Shown here: positions 18,404 to 28,105 of the stretch, piece by piece
Numbering within the stretch: the first letter of the stretch is position 1
Layout: each line of letters starts with the position of its first letter
Source of the DNA: Ruegeria aquimaris
Lineage (GTDB): Bacteria; Pseudomonadota; Alphaproteobacteria; Rhodobacterales; Rhodobacteraceae
Assembly (NCBI RefSeq): GCF_025751555.1
Contig: NZ_JAOWLB010000015.1
Coordinates: forward strand, 1-64,000
Direction of reading: 5' to 3'
Length of the DNA stretch: 64,000 bases
The notes under the pieces: generated by a model
Database searches by the model: none
What the model was told of the DNA's origin: nothing
Seen by the model: only the letters and a program-made list of their open reading frames with translations
Program-made: the position numbers and the translations under genes

Positions 18404-19593
18404 GTGACACGGGCGCGAACCTTGTATTCAGGCCGGTCCCAAAGCCGGTTGTTCATCACGTCGGCCAGGATATCGACAGCAGCGCGCACGTCTCCTTCGT
18501 CGATGTAAAGCGGGGTGAAGCCGAAGCGCATGATATCGGGCGCGCGGAAATCGCCGATCACGCCGCGTGCGATCAGGGCCTGCATCGCGGCATAGCCATC
18601 GGCAAAGCGGAATGAGACCTGGCTGCCCCGCAGGTCAGCATCACGCGGGCTGGCCAGTGTCAGATCGGGGCAGGCGGCTTCGACCTCGGCGATGAAAAGT
18701 TCGGTCAGTTCAACCGATTTTCTGCGGATATCGGCCATTTCCGCCATGTCCCAGATGTCCATCGCGGCCGAGAGCGCCGTCAACTGGATCACTGGCGGAG
18801 TGCCGACCCGCATACGCTCGATCCCTGAGCCCGGACGGTAATCGAGGTCAAAGGCAAAGGGTGCCTCGTGCCCCAGCCAGCCGGACAGTGCCGGTCGCGC
18901 AGTGTCTGCGTGACGGGGGGCGACATAGATGAAGGCGGGGGCGCCGGGGCCGCCGTTGAGGTATTTGTACGTGCAGCCGACCGCGAAATCGGCGTTGCAA
19001 CCTGACAGGTCGACGGGAAGGGCGCCTGCGGAATGGGCGAGGTCCCAGACTGTCAGCACACCTTTGGCATGGGCCTTGGCGGTCAGCGCCTTCATGTCGT
19101 GTTTGCGGCCCGTGCGATAGTCGACCTCGGTCAGCATCAGGACCGCGACCTCTTCGGTGATGGCCTCCTCGACGGCTTCGGGGTCGACCACGCGCAGCTC
19201 ATACCTGTCGCCCAGCGAACGCAGCAACCCGTCGACCATATAGAGATCGGTGGGGAAATTGCCGTTGTCCGAGAGCACTACCTTACGTCCGGGGTTCAGT
19301 TCCAAAGCCGAGGCAACTGCTTGATAAACCTTGATAGAAAGCGTGTCGCCCATAACCACATGGCCGGGTTCCGCGCCGATGAGGCGGCCGATGCGGTCGC
19401 CCAGCTCGGTCGGCAGGCCCATCCATCCGGCCTTGTTCCAGCCGGTGATCAGCATCTGACCCCATTCGGCGGTCATCATGTCGCGGACCTTGCCGGCAGC
19501 GGCCTTGGGCAGGGGGCCCAGGGAATTGCCGTCGAGATACAGAACACCCTCGGGCAGGTCGAACATCGCTTTGGTCGCGGCAAAGTCGGTCAT
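18400..19593 (-). CDS. kynU: Kynureninase
   Basis: 397 residues, normal for bacterial KynU. A PLP enzyme that splits kynurenine to anthranilate and alanine in tryptophan catabolism. Markers are LDGNSLGPLPKAA near the N-terminus, the Asp of TVWDLAHSAGALPVDL, and the PLP-lysine segment CTYKYLNGGPGAPAFIYV near residue 213. Tryptophan dioxygenase and formamidase genes are not in the window. An SDR gene lies upstream on the same strand after 222 bp, so co-transcription is uncertain. Confidence 0.96.
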   Translation of the reverse strand: MTDFAATKAMFDLPEGVLYLDGNSLGPLPKAAAGKVRDMMTAEWGQMLITGWNKAGWMGLPTELGDRIGRLIGAEPGHVVMGDTLSIKVYQAVASALELNPGRKVVLSDNGNFPTDLYMVDGLLRSLGDRYELRVVDPEAVEEAITEEVAVLMLTEVDYRTGRKHDMKALTAKAHAKGVLTVWDLAHSAGALPVDLSGCNADFAVGCTYKYLNGGPGAPAFIYVAPRHADTARPALSGWLGHEAPFAFDLDYRPGSGIERMRVGTPPVIQLTALSAAMDIWDMAEMADIRRKSVELTELFIAEVEAACPDLTLASPRDADLRGSQVSFRFADGYAAMQALIARGVIGDFRAPDIMRFGFTPLYIDEGDVRAAVDILADVMNNRLWDRPEYKVRARVT

Positions 19594-19712
19594 GGTGGCC
19601 TCACGTAGATATTTTAAGCCTAAAGCATCTTCGTGAGGAGATACGTCTTGTACCGCCGCAAGTCCAGCTTTTGTTTAAATTGGACACCCGCCAGCAGGGG
19701 GATTGACTGTTT

Positions 19713-19748
19713 TGTACACGGCTGCGGCGGCCTTGTTTTCCTTGTACA
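19713..19748. promoter_or_regulatory. Pair of TGTACA palindromes upstream of kynU
   Basis: TGTACA occurs at 19713-19718 and 19743-19748, each within TTGTACA context, with a 30-bp centre-to-centre spacing. This is about three helical turns on one DNA face, 120-150 nt upstream of kynU. A related TTGTAC lies at 19648-19653. This is only a positional suggestion of a regulator site. Confidence 0.3.
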
Positions 19749-19754
19749 TTTGGC

Positions 19755-19794
19755 TGCCGCGCACCGGTTGCTATCGGGAATCCGATGCGCGGCA
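19755..19794 (-). terminator. Extended inverted repeat after the SDR gene
   Basis: TGCCGCGCA (19755-19763) pairs perfectly with TGCGCGGCA (19786-19794), and a second small stem (ATCGG/CCGAT) sits inside. It lies 22 nt past the stop codon of the minus-strand SDR gene, so it may end that transcript, though no T-run follows. Confidence 0.4.
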
Positions 19795-19815
19795 TCACAA
19801 TAATTGATAACCCGG

Positions 19816-20568
19816 TCAGGTCTGGCCGCCCGCGATTTCGATGCATTGGCCGTTGATGCTTTGCGAGCCGGGGCCGACCAGCCAGAGGGCGGCTGCGGCG
19901 ACCTCTTCGGGGTCGATGAGACGTTTGTGGCGGTTCTGGTTCACCATCAGTTTCAACGCGTCCTCGGCCCCCAGGCCGGTGCGCTGCGAGATCGAGGCGG
20001 TGTTGCGCTCGACGATGGGTGTGTCGACATAACCCGGGCAAAGCGCGTTGAACGTGTAAGGGGTGCCCATGAACTCTTCGGAATAGGTGCGGGTCAGACC
20101 GATCATGCCGTGTTTCGAGGCGGAATAGGCGCCCGCGCCGGGCGCGCCGCGCAAACCGGCGATGGAGGCGACCGTGATCACCCGGCCCCAATCGGTTTCC
20201 AGCATCGAGCGCAGGCTTTCGCGGATGGTCAGAAAGGCGCCGTCGAGATTGGTCGCCATGATGTCGCGCCAGAATGCCATGTCAGTCTTTTGCAGGGTCT
20301 TGCCGACCGCGATCCCGGCATTTGCGACGCAGATCTGCACCGGGCCGCGCGCCTCGACTGCCTGGGCGATGCCGGTGACGACCTCTTCTTCCTGACGCAC
20401 ATCCATTGCCAGGCCGAACATCCGGTCGCCCGCCACCTGTTCCAGCACCTCGGCGCGCCGTCCGGTGATCGTGACGAGCGCCCCTTGATCCGCGAGCGCG
20501 CGCGCAATCGCCAGACCGATCCCGGTGCCGCCGCCCGTGACCAGCGCGTGTTTTCCTTGCAAGCTCAT
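19816..20568 (-). CDS. Short-chain dehydrogenase/reductase (3-hydroxybutyrate-dehydrogenase-like)
   Basis: 250 residues from the ATG at 20568, chosen because AGGGAGAA lies just upstream and the Rossmann strand follows at once (MSLQGKHALVTGGGTGIG). Upstream in-frame codons to 20655 are not supported. It shows NAGIAVGK, the Ser of VITVASIAG, and the Tyr-Lys pair in AYSASKHGMIGL. The C-terminal ALWLVGPGSQSINGQCIEIAGGQ is typical of SDRs related to 3-hydroxyacyl and 3-hydroxybutyrate dehydrogenases. Substrate not assigned. It diverges from the MBL-fold gene. Confidence 0.9.
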   Translation of the reverse strand: MSLQGKHALVTGGGTGIGLAIARALADQGALVTITGRRAEVLEQVAGDRMFGLAMDVRQEEEVVTGIAQAVEARGPVQICVANAGIAVGKTLQKTDMAFWRDIMATNLDGAFLTIRESLRSMLETDWGRVITVASIAGLRGAPGAGAYSASKHGMIGLTRTYSEEFMGTPYTFNALCPGYVDTPIVERNTASISQRTGLGAEDALKLMVNQNRHKRLIDPEEVAAAALWLVGPGSQSINGQCIEIAGGQT

Positions 20569-20687
20569 TGCGCGTTCTCCCTGTTTTGACGTCAGACTAA
20601 TTCCATGCAGCCCTGTGACAAGACGTTCCGTATCGTTCCGTTTCGTCTTATGCACAAATATGAATGAATCATGCGGAGGAGATTGCC

Positions 20688-21635
20688 ATGCAGAAGATTT
20701 CAGGAATGCTGTTGATCCTTGCGGCCGGCGCCGCCGCAGCGAGCGAGGATATCGCCGATCAGTATCCGCAATCCGAGCTCTATTCGAAACCGGTCGAGGT
20801 CATCCCGCATGTGTTCTCGGCCATCGGCGCCACCGCGCCGCCGACCTATGAGAATGCCGGGCACAACAACAACCTGTCCTTCATCGTGACGGATGAGGGG
20901 GTGGTGGTGATCAATGCCGGGGCCTCGGCTCGGCTGGCCGCCGCCTTGCATGACGAGATCAAGAAGGTCACCGACCAGCCCGTGGTTCTGGTCATCAACG
21001 AGAACGGGCAGGGCCACGCCATGCTGGGCAACAGCTATTGGCGCGACCTTGGGATCGATGTTCTGGCCCATGTGGATGCGGTCGAGGAAACCACCCAAAA
21101 CGGCGATTTCATCCTGATGGGGATGGAGCGGTACAATGGCGACCGGGCCGAGGGCACGCGGGTGGAACATGCGAATGTGACATTCGAGGATCGGTACGAC
21201 CTGACGCTGGGCGGTGTGGCGATTGAAGTCATGCATATGGGCCCGGCGCATGATCCGGGCGATATCCAGGTCTGGATCCCCGAATGGAAGATCCTGATCG
21301 CGGGCGACATCGCCTTTCACGAGCGGATGCTGCCGATCTTTGAGCATACCTGCACCAGCTGCTGGCTGGAGACCTGGGAAACCAAGATGGAGCCGCTGGC
21401 CCCCACCTATGTGATCCCGGGCCATGGCCATCCGACCAACCTGGATCAGGTGCGGCGCTATACCTATGACTATCTGACCGACCTGCGCGAAAAGATCGGC
21501 GCCCATATCGAAGAGGGCGGCGACCTGGCGGGTGCCTACTACGTGGATCAGGAGCGCTGGCGCAACCTGGACACGTTCGAGGAACTGGCGACCAAGAATG
21601 CGGGCCGTGTCTTTGCCGAGATGGAGTGGGAGTAA
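20688..21635 (+). CDS. Metallo-beta-lactamase-fold exported protein with altered metal motif
   Basis: 315 residues from the ATG at 20688, with GGAGGAG upstream. The first ~19 residues form a signal peptide ending AAGAAAAS, so the product is probably periplasmic. The MBL fold is recognisable, and the alignment to the common form VINTHxHxDHxxGN is clear. But here the segment reads VINENGQGHAMLGN, so the HxHxDH ligands become Asn, Gln, His and Ala. The later motifs survive: GPAHDPGD near residue 190, the Asp of LIAGDIAFHE and VIPGHGHPT near residue 250. It may bind metal differently or be non-hydrolytic. Related SoxH and quinoprotein-relay MBL proteins are the nearest families that I can name. 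Confidence 0.85.
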   Translation: MQKISGMLLILAAGAAAASEDIADQYPQSELYSKPVEVIPHVFSAIGATAPPTYENAGHNNNLSFIVTDEGVVVINAGASARLAAALHDEIKKVTDQPVVLVINENGQGHAMLGNSYWRDLGIDVLAHVDAVEETTQNGDFILMGMERYNGDRAEGTRVEHANVTFEDRYDLTLGGVAIEVMHMGPAHDPGDIQVWIPEWKILIAGDIAFHERMLPIFEHTCTSCWLETWETKMEPLAPTYVIPGHGHPTNLDQVRRYTYDYLTDLREKIGAHIEEGGDLAGAYYVDQERWRNLDTFEELATKNAGRVFAEMEWE

Positions 21636-21823
21636 GGGGCGGAACAATCGTTCCGATCCGGCGCAAGAACAGGAATATCCGCCCGGGCTGTGGCACCGCT
21701 GCCGCCGCCTTCTCCCTTATTGTCGCAGGGCGGTCGGTTTTTTTGCAAATCCTGTCGCAACCGGGTAGAGGTGCGCCATGAACGCTTGGGGATATTCGGG
21801 CGGATGCCCGGAAAGGAACGGCC

Positions 21824-22273
21824 ATGCACCGCATTGACCTGCCGCCGATATGGCTGGCGGCCTTCATTGCCATGGCCTGGGCCCAACAGCGCTACTTCTC
21901 TTTTGGCCTGTCGCTGGACAGCGGCCTCGCCGACCTGATCGCAGGTCTGCTGATCGGGGGCGGGGTTTTGTTGCTGCTGCTGGCGGCGGCCGAGTTCCGC
22001 CGCCACCGCACCACCATCATTCCGCATCGGGCGCCGTCGGCCATGGTGCAGAGCGGCATCTACAAGCGCAGCCGCAACCCGATCTACCTGGGTGACGTGC
22101 TGATTCTGACCGGTGTGATTCTGCATCTCGACGCGGTTCTGTCGCTGGTTCTGGTGCCGGTCTTTGTCTGGCTGCTGGAAAAACGCTTCATCGTGCCCGA
22201 GGAGAACCGCCTCCGACGGCAATTCCGGGCGGATTTCGCCCGATATTCGCAGAAAACGCGACGCTGGATATAG
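21824..22273 (+). CDS. Isoprenylcysteine carboxyl methyltransferase family membrane protein
   Basis: 149 residues with membrane segments near 9-27, 33-56 and 98-122. The C-terminal core GIYKRSRNPIYLGD ... EKRFIVPEENRLRRQF ... YSQKTRRWI is the signature of the ICMT/phospholipid-methyltransferase fold (S-adenosylmethionine-dependent methylation at the membrane face). Bacteria rarely have prenylated proteins, so the physiological substrate is unknown. The ATG at 21824 follows GAAAGGAA. It reads the same way as the MBL gene but after a 188-bp gap. Confidence 0.88.
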   Translation: MHRIDLPPIWLAAFIAMAWAQQRYFSFGLSLDSGLADLIAGLLIGGGVLLLLLAAAEFRRHRTTIIPHRAPSAMVQSGIYKRSRNPIYLGDVLILTGVILHLDAVLSLVLVPVFVWLLEKRFIVPEENRLRRQFRADFARYSQKTRRWI

Positions 22274-22312
22274 GACATGACAGGACTGGACCTAACGTCG
22301 CGCATGCTGCGC

Positions 22313-22340
22313 TTGCGAAATAAAATTGCGCAAGATACAT
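22313..22340 (+). promoter_or_regulatory. Candidate promoter of pntAB
   Basis: TTGCGA, a 16-nt spacer and ATACAT lie about 64 nt before the pntA GTG. The spacer contains the palindrome TTGCGCAA (22326-22333). Match to consensus is moderate. Confidence 0.35.
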
Positions 22341-22403
22341 CTTTGCTTTGCAAACCTAACCGTGGCGCGTCCGATCTCCGGGCCGAATAGGGGGACCTGA
22401 CTG

Positions 22404-23975
22404 GTGAAAATAGGCACACCAAAGGAAATTTTCGAGGGCGAGAACCGCGTCGCGATGACACCGGATTCCGCTTTGCAGTTGCAGAAGCTTGGCTATGACT
22501 GCGCGATCGAGAGCGGGGCCGGTGCGGCCGCCGGCTTCTCGGACGCGCTGTATGAGGCGGCGGGCGTTCAGATCATCAAGACCGCGGCGGCGCTGTGGAA
22601 AGAGGTCGATATCGTCGCAAAGGTGCGCCAGCCCGATGCGACCGAGCTGAAGCGGCTGAGCAAGGGCAAGACGCTGATCTCTTTCTTCAACCCGGCGGGG
22701 AACGAAGAGGGGATGGCGGCGGCCAAGTCCAAGGGCGCCAATGTGATCGCCATGGAGATGGTGCCGCGCATCAGCCGCGCCCAGAAGATGGACGCGCTGT
22801 CGTCGATGGCCAATATCGCGGGCTACCGCGCGGTGATCGAGGCGGGCAACAACTTTGGCCGCTTCTTCACCGGTCAGGTGACGGCGGCGGGCAAGGTGCC
22901 GCCGGCCAAGGTGCTGATCGTCGGCGCCGGTGTGGCCGGTCTGGCCGCCATCGGGACGTCGACCAGTCTGGGTGCGATCACCTATGCGTTCGACGTGCGG
23001 CCCGAAGTGGCCGAACAGGTCGAGTCGATGGGTGCCGAGTTCGTCTATCTCGATTTCGAGGAAGAGCAGCAGGATGGCGCGGCCACGGGCGGGTATGCCT
23101 CGGTCTCGTCCCCGGAATTCCGCGCGGCGCAGCTGGCCAAGTTCCGCGAGCTGGCGCCCGAGATGGATATCGTCATCACCACCGCGCTGATCCCCAACCG
23201 CGAGGCGCCGGAGCTGTGGACCGAGGACATGGTCGCGGCGATGAAGCCCGGCTCGGTCATCGTGGACCTTGCGGCGGAAAAGGGCGGCAACTGCAAGCTG
23301 ACCGTCAAGGACGAGAAGATCGTTACCGAGAACGGTGTCACCATCATCGGGTATACCGATTTCCCCAGCCGCATGGCGGCGCAGGCCTCGACGCTTTATG
23401 CCACCAATATCCGTCACATGATGACCGATCTGACCCCCGAAAAGGACGGCCAGATCAACCACAACATGGAAGACGACGTGATCCGGGGCGCCACGGTGAC
23501 GTTTGAGGGGGACATCACCTTCCCGCCGCCGCCGCCAAAGGTTCAGGCGATTGCGGCCAAGTCCAAGGAAAAGCCCAAGGAACTGACCCCCGAGGAGAAG
23601 CGTGCGAACGAGGTTGCGGCCTTCAAGGCGCAGACCAAGAACCAGGTGACGCTGCTGACCGTGGGCGGCCTGTTGCTGCTGCTGGTGGGGCTGGTGGCCC
23701 CGGCGAGCTTCATGCAGCATTTCATCGTCTTCGTGCTGGCGGTGTTCGTGGGCTTCCAGGTGATCTGGAACGTCTCGCACTCGCTGCACACGCCGCTGAT
23801 GGCCGTGACCAACGCCATTTCGTCGATCATCATCCTGGGTGCGCTGATGCAGATCGGGTCGGGGTCGTTCCTGGTGATCCTGCTGGCCGGCCTGTCGGTC
23901 TTTATGGCCGGGATCAACATCTTCGGCGGCTTCCTCGTCACTCGGCGCATGCTCGCCATGTTCCAGAAATCGTAA
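22404..23975 (+). CDS. pntA: NAD(P) transhydrogenase subunit alpha
   Basis: 523 residues, E. coli-like length for PntA. With PntB it forms the membrane enzyme that uses the proton gradient to drive hydride transfer from NADH to NADP+, supplying NADPH. The N-terminal NAD-binding domain I shows [20 protein letters not shown] and the Rossmann loop [15 protein letters not shown] near residue 172. A Pro/Lys-rich linker ([20 protein letters not shown] type) precedes a C-terminal group of four membrane helices from about residue 410. GTG start at 22404, preceded by GGGGGACC. pntB follows after 13 nt. Confidence 0.97.
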   Translation: MKIGTPKEIFEGENRVAMTPDSALQLQKLGYDCAIESGAGAAAGFSDALYEAAGVQIIKTAAALWKEVDIVAKVRQPDATELKRLSKGKTLISFFNPAGNEEGMAAAKSKGANVIAMEMVPRISRAQKMDALSSMANIAGYRAVIEAGNNFGRFFTGQVTAAGKVPPAKVLIVGAGVAGLAAIGTSTSLGAITYAFDVRPEVAEQVESMGAEFVYLDFEEEQQDGAATGGYASVSSPEFRAAQLAKFRELAPEMDIVITTALIPNREAPELWTEDMVAAMKPGSVIVDLAAEKGGNCKLTVKDEKIVTENGVTIIGYTDFPSRMAAQASTLYATNIRHMMTDLTPEKDGQINHNMEDDVIRGATVTFEGDITFPPPPPKVQAIAAKSKEKPKELTPEEKRANEVAAFKAQTKNQVTLLTVGGLLLLLVGLVAPASFMQHFIVFVLAVFVGFQVIWNVSHSLHTPLMAVTNAISSIIILGALMQIGSGSFLVILLAGLSVFMAGINIFGGFLVTRRMLAMFQKS

Positions 23976-23988
23976 GGAGTAGAGGGCA

Positions 23989-25422
23989 ATGGAATTCGGA
24001 TTCACCACTGCCGCCTATGTCGTTGCGGCTGTTCTCTTCATCCTCTCGCTGGGCGGCCTGTCGGGCCAGGAAAGCGCCAAGCGCGCTGTCTGGTACGGCA
24101 TTGCGGGCATGGCTCTGGCGGTGTTCGCCACGCTCATCGGCCCCGGTGCGGGCCTGTGGCTGCTGTCGCTGATCCTGATCGCGGCGGGCGGCATCATCGG
24201 CACCTATGTCGCCAAGCGCGTGCAGATGACCGAGATGCCGCAGCTGGTCGCCGCGATGCACAGCCTCGTCGGTCTGGCCGCCGTGTTCGTCGGCTATAAC
24301 GCGCATTTCGAGCTGGGCAATGTCCTGTCGATGACCGAAGAGGCCCGTCACGGGCTGGAGGGCTTTGCCGCGCTTCTGGCGCACAAGACCCCGATCGAAC
24401 AGAACATCCTGCGGGTCGAGCTGTTCCTGGGCGTGTTCATCGGGGCGGTGACCTTTACCGGGTCGGTGGTCGCCTATGGCAAGCTGGCGGGCAAGGTCAC
24501 CTCGGCCGCGACCAAGCTGCCGGGCGGTCATATGCTGAACGCCGGTGCGGCGGCGCTGTCGCTGATCTGTCTGATCTGGTACTTCAACTCGGGTGGTTTC
24601 CTGCCGCTCCTGATCATGACGCTGGCGGCTTTCTTCATCGGCTATCACCTGATCATGGGCATTGGCGGCGCCGACATGCCGGTGGTGGTGTCGATGCTGA
24701 ACAGCTATTCGGGCTGGGCGGCGGCGGCCATCGGTTTCAGCCTTGGTAACGACCTGCTGATCGTGGTCGGCGCGTTGGTGGGTTCGTCCGGTGCGATCCT
24801 GTCCTATATCATGTGCAAGGCGATGAACCGCTCGTTCATCTCGGTGATCCTGGGCGGCTTTGGCGGCACCACGGGCCCGGCGATGGAGGTCGAGGGCGAA
24901 CAGATCGCCATCGACGCCGAGGGCGTGGCCGCGGCGCTGAACGATGCCGACAGTGTCGTCATCATCCCCGGCTATGGCATGGCGGTGGCGCAGGCGCAGC
25001 AATCGGTCAGCGAACTGACCCGCAAGCTGCGCGCCAAGGGCAAGAACGTGCGTTTCGCCATCCACCCGGTGGCGGGCCGTCTGCCCGGGCACATGAACGT
25101 GCTGCTGGCCGAGGCCAAGGTGCCCTATGACATCGTGCTGGAGATGGACGAGATCAACGAGGACTTCCCCGATACCGATGTGGCCATCGTGATCGGCTCG
25201 AACGACATCGTGAACCCGGCCGCACAGGAAGACCCCAACAGCCCCATCGCCGGCATGCCGGTTCTGGAATGCTGGAAGGCGAAACAGGTGTTTGTCTCCA
25301 AGCGCGGGCAGGGCACCGGCTATTCAGGCATCGAGAACCCGCTGTTCTACAAGGAGAACACGCGCATGTTCTATGGCGACGCAAAGCAGTCGCTGGACAA
25401 GCTGCTGCCGATGATCGACTGA
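23989..25422 (+). CDS. pntB: NAD(P) transhydrogenase subunit beta
   Basis: 477 residues. The N-terminal two-thirds is a bundle of about nine membrane helices forming the proton channel; the C-terminal third is the NADP-binding domain III. Domain III is marked by [16 protein letters not shown] near residue 325, [21 protein letters not shown] and [33 protein letters not shown] precedes the ATG. It ends the operon at a good terminator. Confidence 0.98.
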   Translation: MEFGFTTAAYVVAAVLFILSLGGLSGQESAKRAVWYGIAGMALAVFATLIGPGAGLWLLSLILIAAGGIIGTYVAKRVQMTEMPQLVAAMHSLVGLAAVFVGYNAHFELGNVLSMTEEARHGLEGFAALLAHKTPIEQNILRVELFLGVFIGAVTFTGSVVAYGKLAGKVTSAATKLPGGHMLNAGAAALSLICLIWYFNSGGFLPLLIMTLAAFFIGYHLIMGIGGADMPVVVSMLNSYSGWAAAAIGFSLGNDLLIVVGALVGSSGAILSYIMCKAMNRSFISVILGGFGGTTGPAMEVEGEQIAIDAEGVAAALNDADSVVIIPGYGMAVAQAQQSVSELTRKLRAKGKNVRFAIHPVAGRLPGHMNVLLAEAKVPYDIVLEMDEINEDFPDTDVAIVIGSNDIVNPAAQEDPNSPIAGMPVLECWKAKQVFVSKRGQGTGYSGIENPLFYKENTRMFYGDAKQSLDKLLPMID

Positions 25423-25442
25423 TCCGGCTGAAACAATTGAGG

Positions 25443-25472
25443 AAAGGGGCGTCCATGCGGGCGCCCCTTTTC
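25443..25472 (+). terminator. Terminator of pntAB
   Basis: AAAGGGGCGTCC pairs with GGGCGCCCCTTT (12 bp with one G-T pair) around the loop ATGC and runs into TTTTC. It begins 20 nt after the pntB stop codon. Confidence 0.9.
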
Positions 25473-25612
25473 GTTTCCGGGCCTCGTTGCGGTGCGGGTT
25501 TTGCACCCGAGCGGCGGGATGTATGCCAATGTATCCCGTAACTGACTGAAATAAATAAATATTTGCTGTTGGATGCTGAGTGGATATAGTGCCCGGAAAC
25601 CGGAGCCCCCCT

Positions 25613-26890
25613 ATGACGCCCATTCAGGACCACCCCTTGCGCTTTGCGCTGGCCAACGAGCTGCATGCACGCCCCTTTCCCGTCTCGGACGCGCCCTGCA
25701 CCGTGGCTTATCTGGCCATCAAGCAACCGGGCGTTGCCGCCGCGCGGGATCGCAGCTTGGATCGGGCGCATCTGATCGACCTGCTGGACCGTCATGGTGC
25801 GCCGCACCCGCAGCCCGATGCGACCCATTATGCCGGGCAGATCGGGCGGCACTGGCTGAAATGGGAAAGCCATACCGAGTTCGTGACCTATACCGCCTTT
25901 GCCACGGGGGTCAGCGAGCGGGCCTTCAACCCTGTGGACTTCGAGGTGTTTCCGCCCGACTGGCTGCATGCCGCACCGGGGCAGCGGGTGACATCGGCCC
26001 TGTTGCGGGTGGTCGAGCGGCCATCGGAGGATGAGATCCGCGAGCATCTGGCTGACTGGTTCGTGCCCGAAAGCCTGGCCGTGGCGCATGTTCTGGACCG
26101 CGCGGCGGTTGCGGCGGGCGATTTTCGCATCGATCCGGCGGGGCATATGCGCTTTGCCATCTTCGTTGCGCCGGAGACCGGCGAACGCCGGATCGGGCGG
26201 GTGATCCAGCGGTTGTGCGAGATCGAGACCTATAAGGCGATGTCGATGCTGGGGTTTGCCCGGATCAAGGATCTGGCGCCGCAGCTGGGCCAGCTTGACG
26301 CGCGGCTGACCGAGCTGACGGTTGAGATGTCGGACGACAACCACCGGGCCGAAGAGCTTTTGCCACAGCTCCTGTCCACCTCGGCCGAACTGGAAACCAT
26401 GGCGGCGCGGTCCGAGTTCCGCTTTGGCGCGACCGGGGCTTATGAGGCGATTGTCGGGCAGCGTATCCAGTCGCTGCGCGAGGAGCGGTTTGGCGGGCGC
26501 CAGACCTTCGCCGATTTCATGCTGCGCCGATACGAGCCCGCCATGCGGACGGTGAAATCCACCGAACAGCGGTTGAAGCGGCTGTCGGACCGGGCGATCC
26601 GGGCAGGCGACCTGCTGCGCACCCGGGTCGATGTGGAACGCAGCGCCCAGAACCAGGCGCTCTTGGAGAGCATGGACCGCCGTGCCGATATGGCGCTGCG
26701 GCTGCAACACACGGTCGAGGGGCTGTCGGTGGTGGCGATCAGCTATTACGCGGTGTCGCTGGCGGGGTACCTGCTCTATCCCTTGACCGGCTTGGGGGTC
26801 AGCAAGGGGATGCTGACCGCTGCTGTCACTCTGCCGGTTGTGGCGGGCGTGTGGTGGTCGGTGCGGCGAATCCGGCGCCGTCTCGAATGA
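25613..26890 (+). CDS. DUF3422 family membrane-anchored protein
   Basis: 425 residues from the ATG at 25613, with GGAG 7 nt upstream; an in-frame GTG at 25580 would add 11 residues. The opening HPLRFALANELHARPFP and the block FVTYTAFATG match DUF3422, found in many alpha- and betaproteobacteria. The last ~65 residues form two membrane helices (VVAISYYAVSLAGYLLYPL and VTLPVVAGVWWSV type), so a large cytoplasmic domain is tethered at its C-terminus. Function unknown. Its 3' end overlaps the convergent YeeE-like gene by 65 nt. Confidence 0.85.
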   Translation: MTPIQDHPLRFALANELHARPFPVSDAPCTVAYLAIKQPGVAAARDRSLDRAHLIDLLDRHGAPHPQPDATHYAGQIGRHWLKWESHTEFVTYTAFATGVSERAFNPVDFEVFPPDWLHAAPGQRVTSALLRVVERPSEDEIREHLADWFVPESLAVAHVLDRAAVAAGDFRIDPAGHMRFAIFVAPETGERRIGRVIQRLCEIETYKAMSMLGFARIKDLAPQLGQLDARLTELTVEMSDDNHRAEELLPQLLSTSAELETMAARSEFRFGATGAYEAIVGQRIQSLREERFGGRQTFADFMLRRYEPAMRTVKSTEQRLKRLSDRAIRAGDLLRTRVDVERSAQNQALLESMDRRADMALRLQHTVEGLSVVAISYYAVSLAGYLLYPLTGLGVSKGMLTAAVTLPVVAGVWWSVRRIRRRLE

Positions 26891-27896
26891 TTGCATCGGT
26901 CAGCCTGGCCCCGAGTGCGACGGAGGCGAGCGCAAGGATTGCGGCAAGGCTGAGCGTGGGGACACCGGCCAGGCCGGCGCCCAGGGTGCAGCCGCCCGCC
27001 AGCACGCCACCCATGCCCATCAACGCGGCTCCGGCCAGATAGCGACCGGTCTGGCGCGGGCTTTCAAAGCTCTGCCAGCGGAAGCTGCCAAAGAGCAGCG
27101 CCGCGGCCAGCGCGCCCAGCAGCACGCCGCCCACCAGCCCGGTGCCGAAACCGGGGGTGATCGAGGTCGAGGCGATGGTGTAGAACAGCGTATCGGCGGC
27201 AGGGGCGGTGAAGGAGAGGCTCTCCATCGCGATAGGGTCAAACTCGTCAAACAGGACATAGCCGGTGCCGACCCAGCCCAGCGGCACCAGCAGGCCGATC
27301 AGGGCCGCGCCCAGCAAGGGGAGCGCCCGATTGCCCGAGCGCGCGGCGACCAACAGCGCGGCCAGCGCCAACGCGGCGGACCAGAGCGTAGCACCTCCGG
27401 GCAGGGTGGCCAGCGATACGGTCTCGCCCAGGTCAATGGTGAAAGTGCCAAGCGTGGTGCGCAGCGGTGCAAGCACGCCTTTCAGCATCGCATGGGCCAC
27501 AATGGCAAAGACCACGAGTACGGTCAGCGCCCGCAGGTTGCCGGTGCCGCCCAGCACGGTGAGCCGTGAGATACAGCCGCGTGTCAGCACCATGCCGGCG
27601 CCGAACATCAGCCCGCCCAGCACCACCGCCAGCACCGGCAGGTCCGAGACGAGAAGGCGATGGTCGGCAAAGCTGATCAGCCCGACCGCCACGGCGGCCT
27701 GGGTACCCAGGATCGCGACGGCGAGCGCGGTGAACCAGACACCGGCGGCCTGGCGCGCATCCTCGCCCACCACGGCGCGGCGGAAACAGAACCGCGTCCG
27801 TTCGGCTAACAGGCCGAACAGAACGCCCAGGGTCAGGCCCAGAAGAACACTGATCTCTTTTGCGGTGGTCTCTTCGAAACCAAGGGACTCGAACAT
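26826..27896 (-). CDS. YeeE/YedE family membrane transporter (sulfur-compound uptake)
   Basis: 356 residues from the ATG at 27896 (GAGGCTGCC upstream), about ten membrane helices. Characteristic conserved segments are RTRFCFRRAVVG near residue 32, GLMFGAGMVLTRGCISR near residue 98, and GMGGVLAGGCTLGAGLAG near residue 308. These Cys-containing GGC and RGC repeats line the thiosulfate path in YeeE. Selenium- or sulfur-species transport is therefore likely; the cargo is inferred. The C-terminal tail (AGFAAPTTTRPPQPAE) lies in the region shared with the convergent DUF3422 gene. Confidence 0.88.
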   Translation of the reverse strand: MFESLGFEETTAKEISVLLGLTLGVLFGLLAERTRFCFRRAVVGEDARQAAGVWFTALAVAILGTQAAVAVGLISFADHRLLVSDLPVLAVVLGGLMFGAGMVLTRGCISRLTVLGGTGNLRALTVLVVFAIVAHAMLKGVLAPLRTTLGTFTIDLGETVSLATLPGGATLWSAALALAALLVAARSGNRALPLLGAALIGLLVPLGWVGTGYVLFDEFDPIAMESLSFTAPAADTLFYTIASTSITPGFGTGLVGGVLLGALAAALLFGSFRWQSFESPRQTGRYLAGAALMGMGGVLAGGCTLGAGLAGVPTLSLAAILALASVALGARLTDAIIRDGAGFAAPTTTRPPQPAE

Positions 27897-28055
27897 GGCA
27901 GCCTCACGGGGAATTGAGAATAATTTCCCAGATGAAGCGGTAAGCGGCGACAATCAAGCGTATCCGAATGTGTTCTGGTGTTCAGAAGTGGGATATTGTC
28001 CTGTGCAGAAGGATGTATTGAAAATGCTGTCCCGGCCTTTCTGGTTGGGCGAAAC

Positions 28056-28083
28056 AAAAAGGCCGCCCGGGATCGGAGCGGCC
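28056..28083 (-). terminator. Terminator of the peptide-type permease operon
   Basis: GGCCGC pairs with GCGGCC, and on the minus strand the stem continues as AGGCCGC...GCGGCCT into TTTTTG. It lies 23 nt past the stop codon at 28106. Confidence 0.8.
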
Positions 28084-28105
28084 TGTTCTTTGTTCTTATT
28101 TGACC

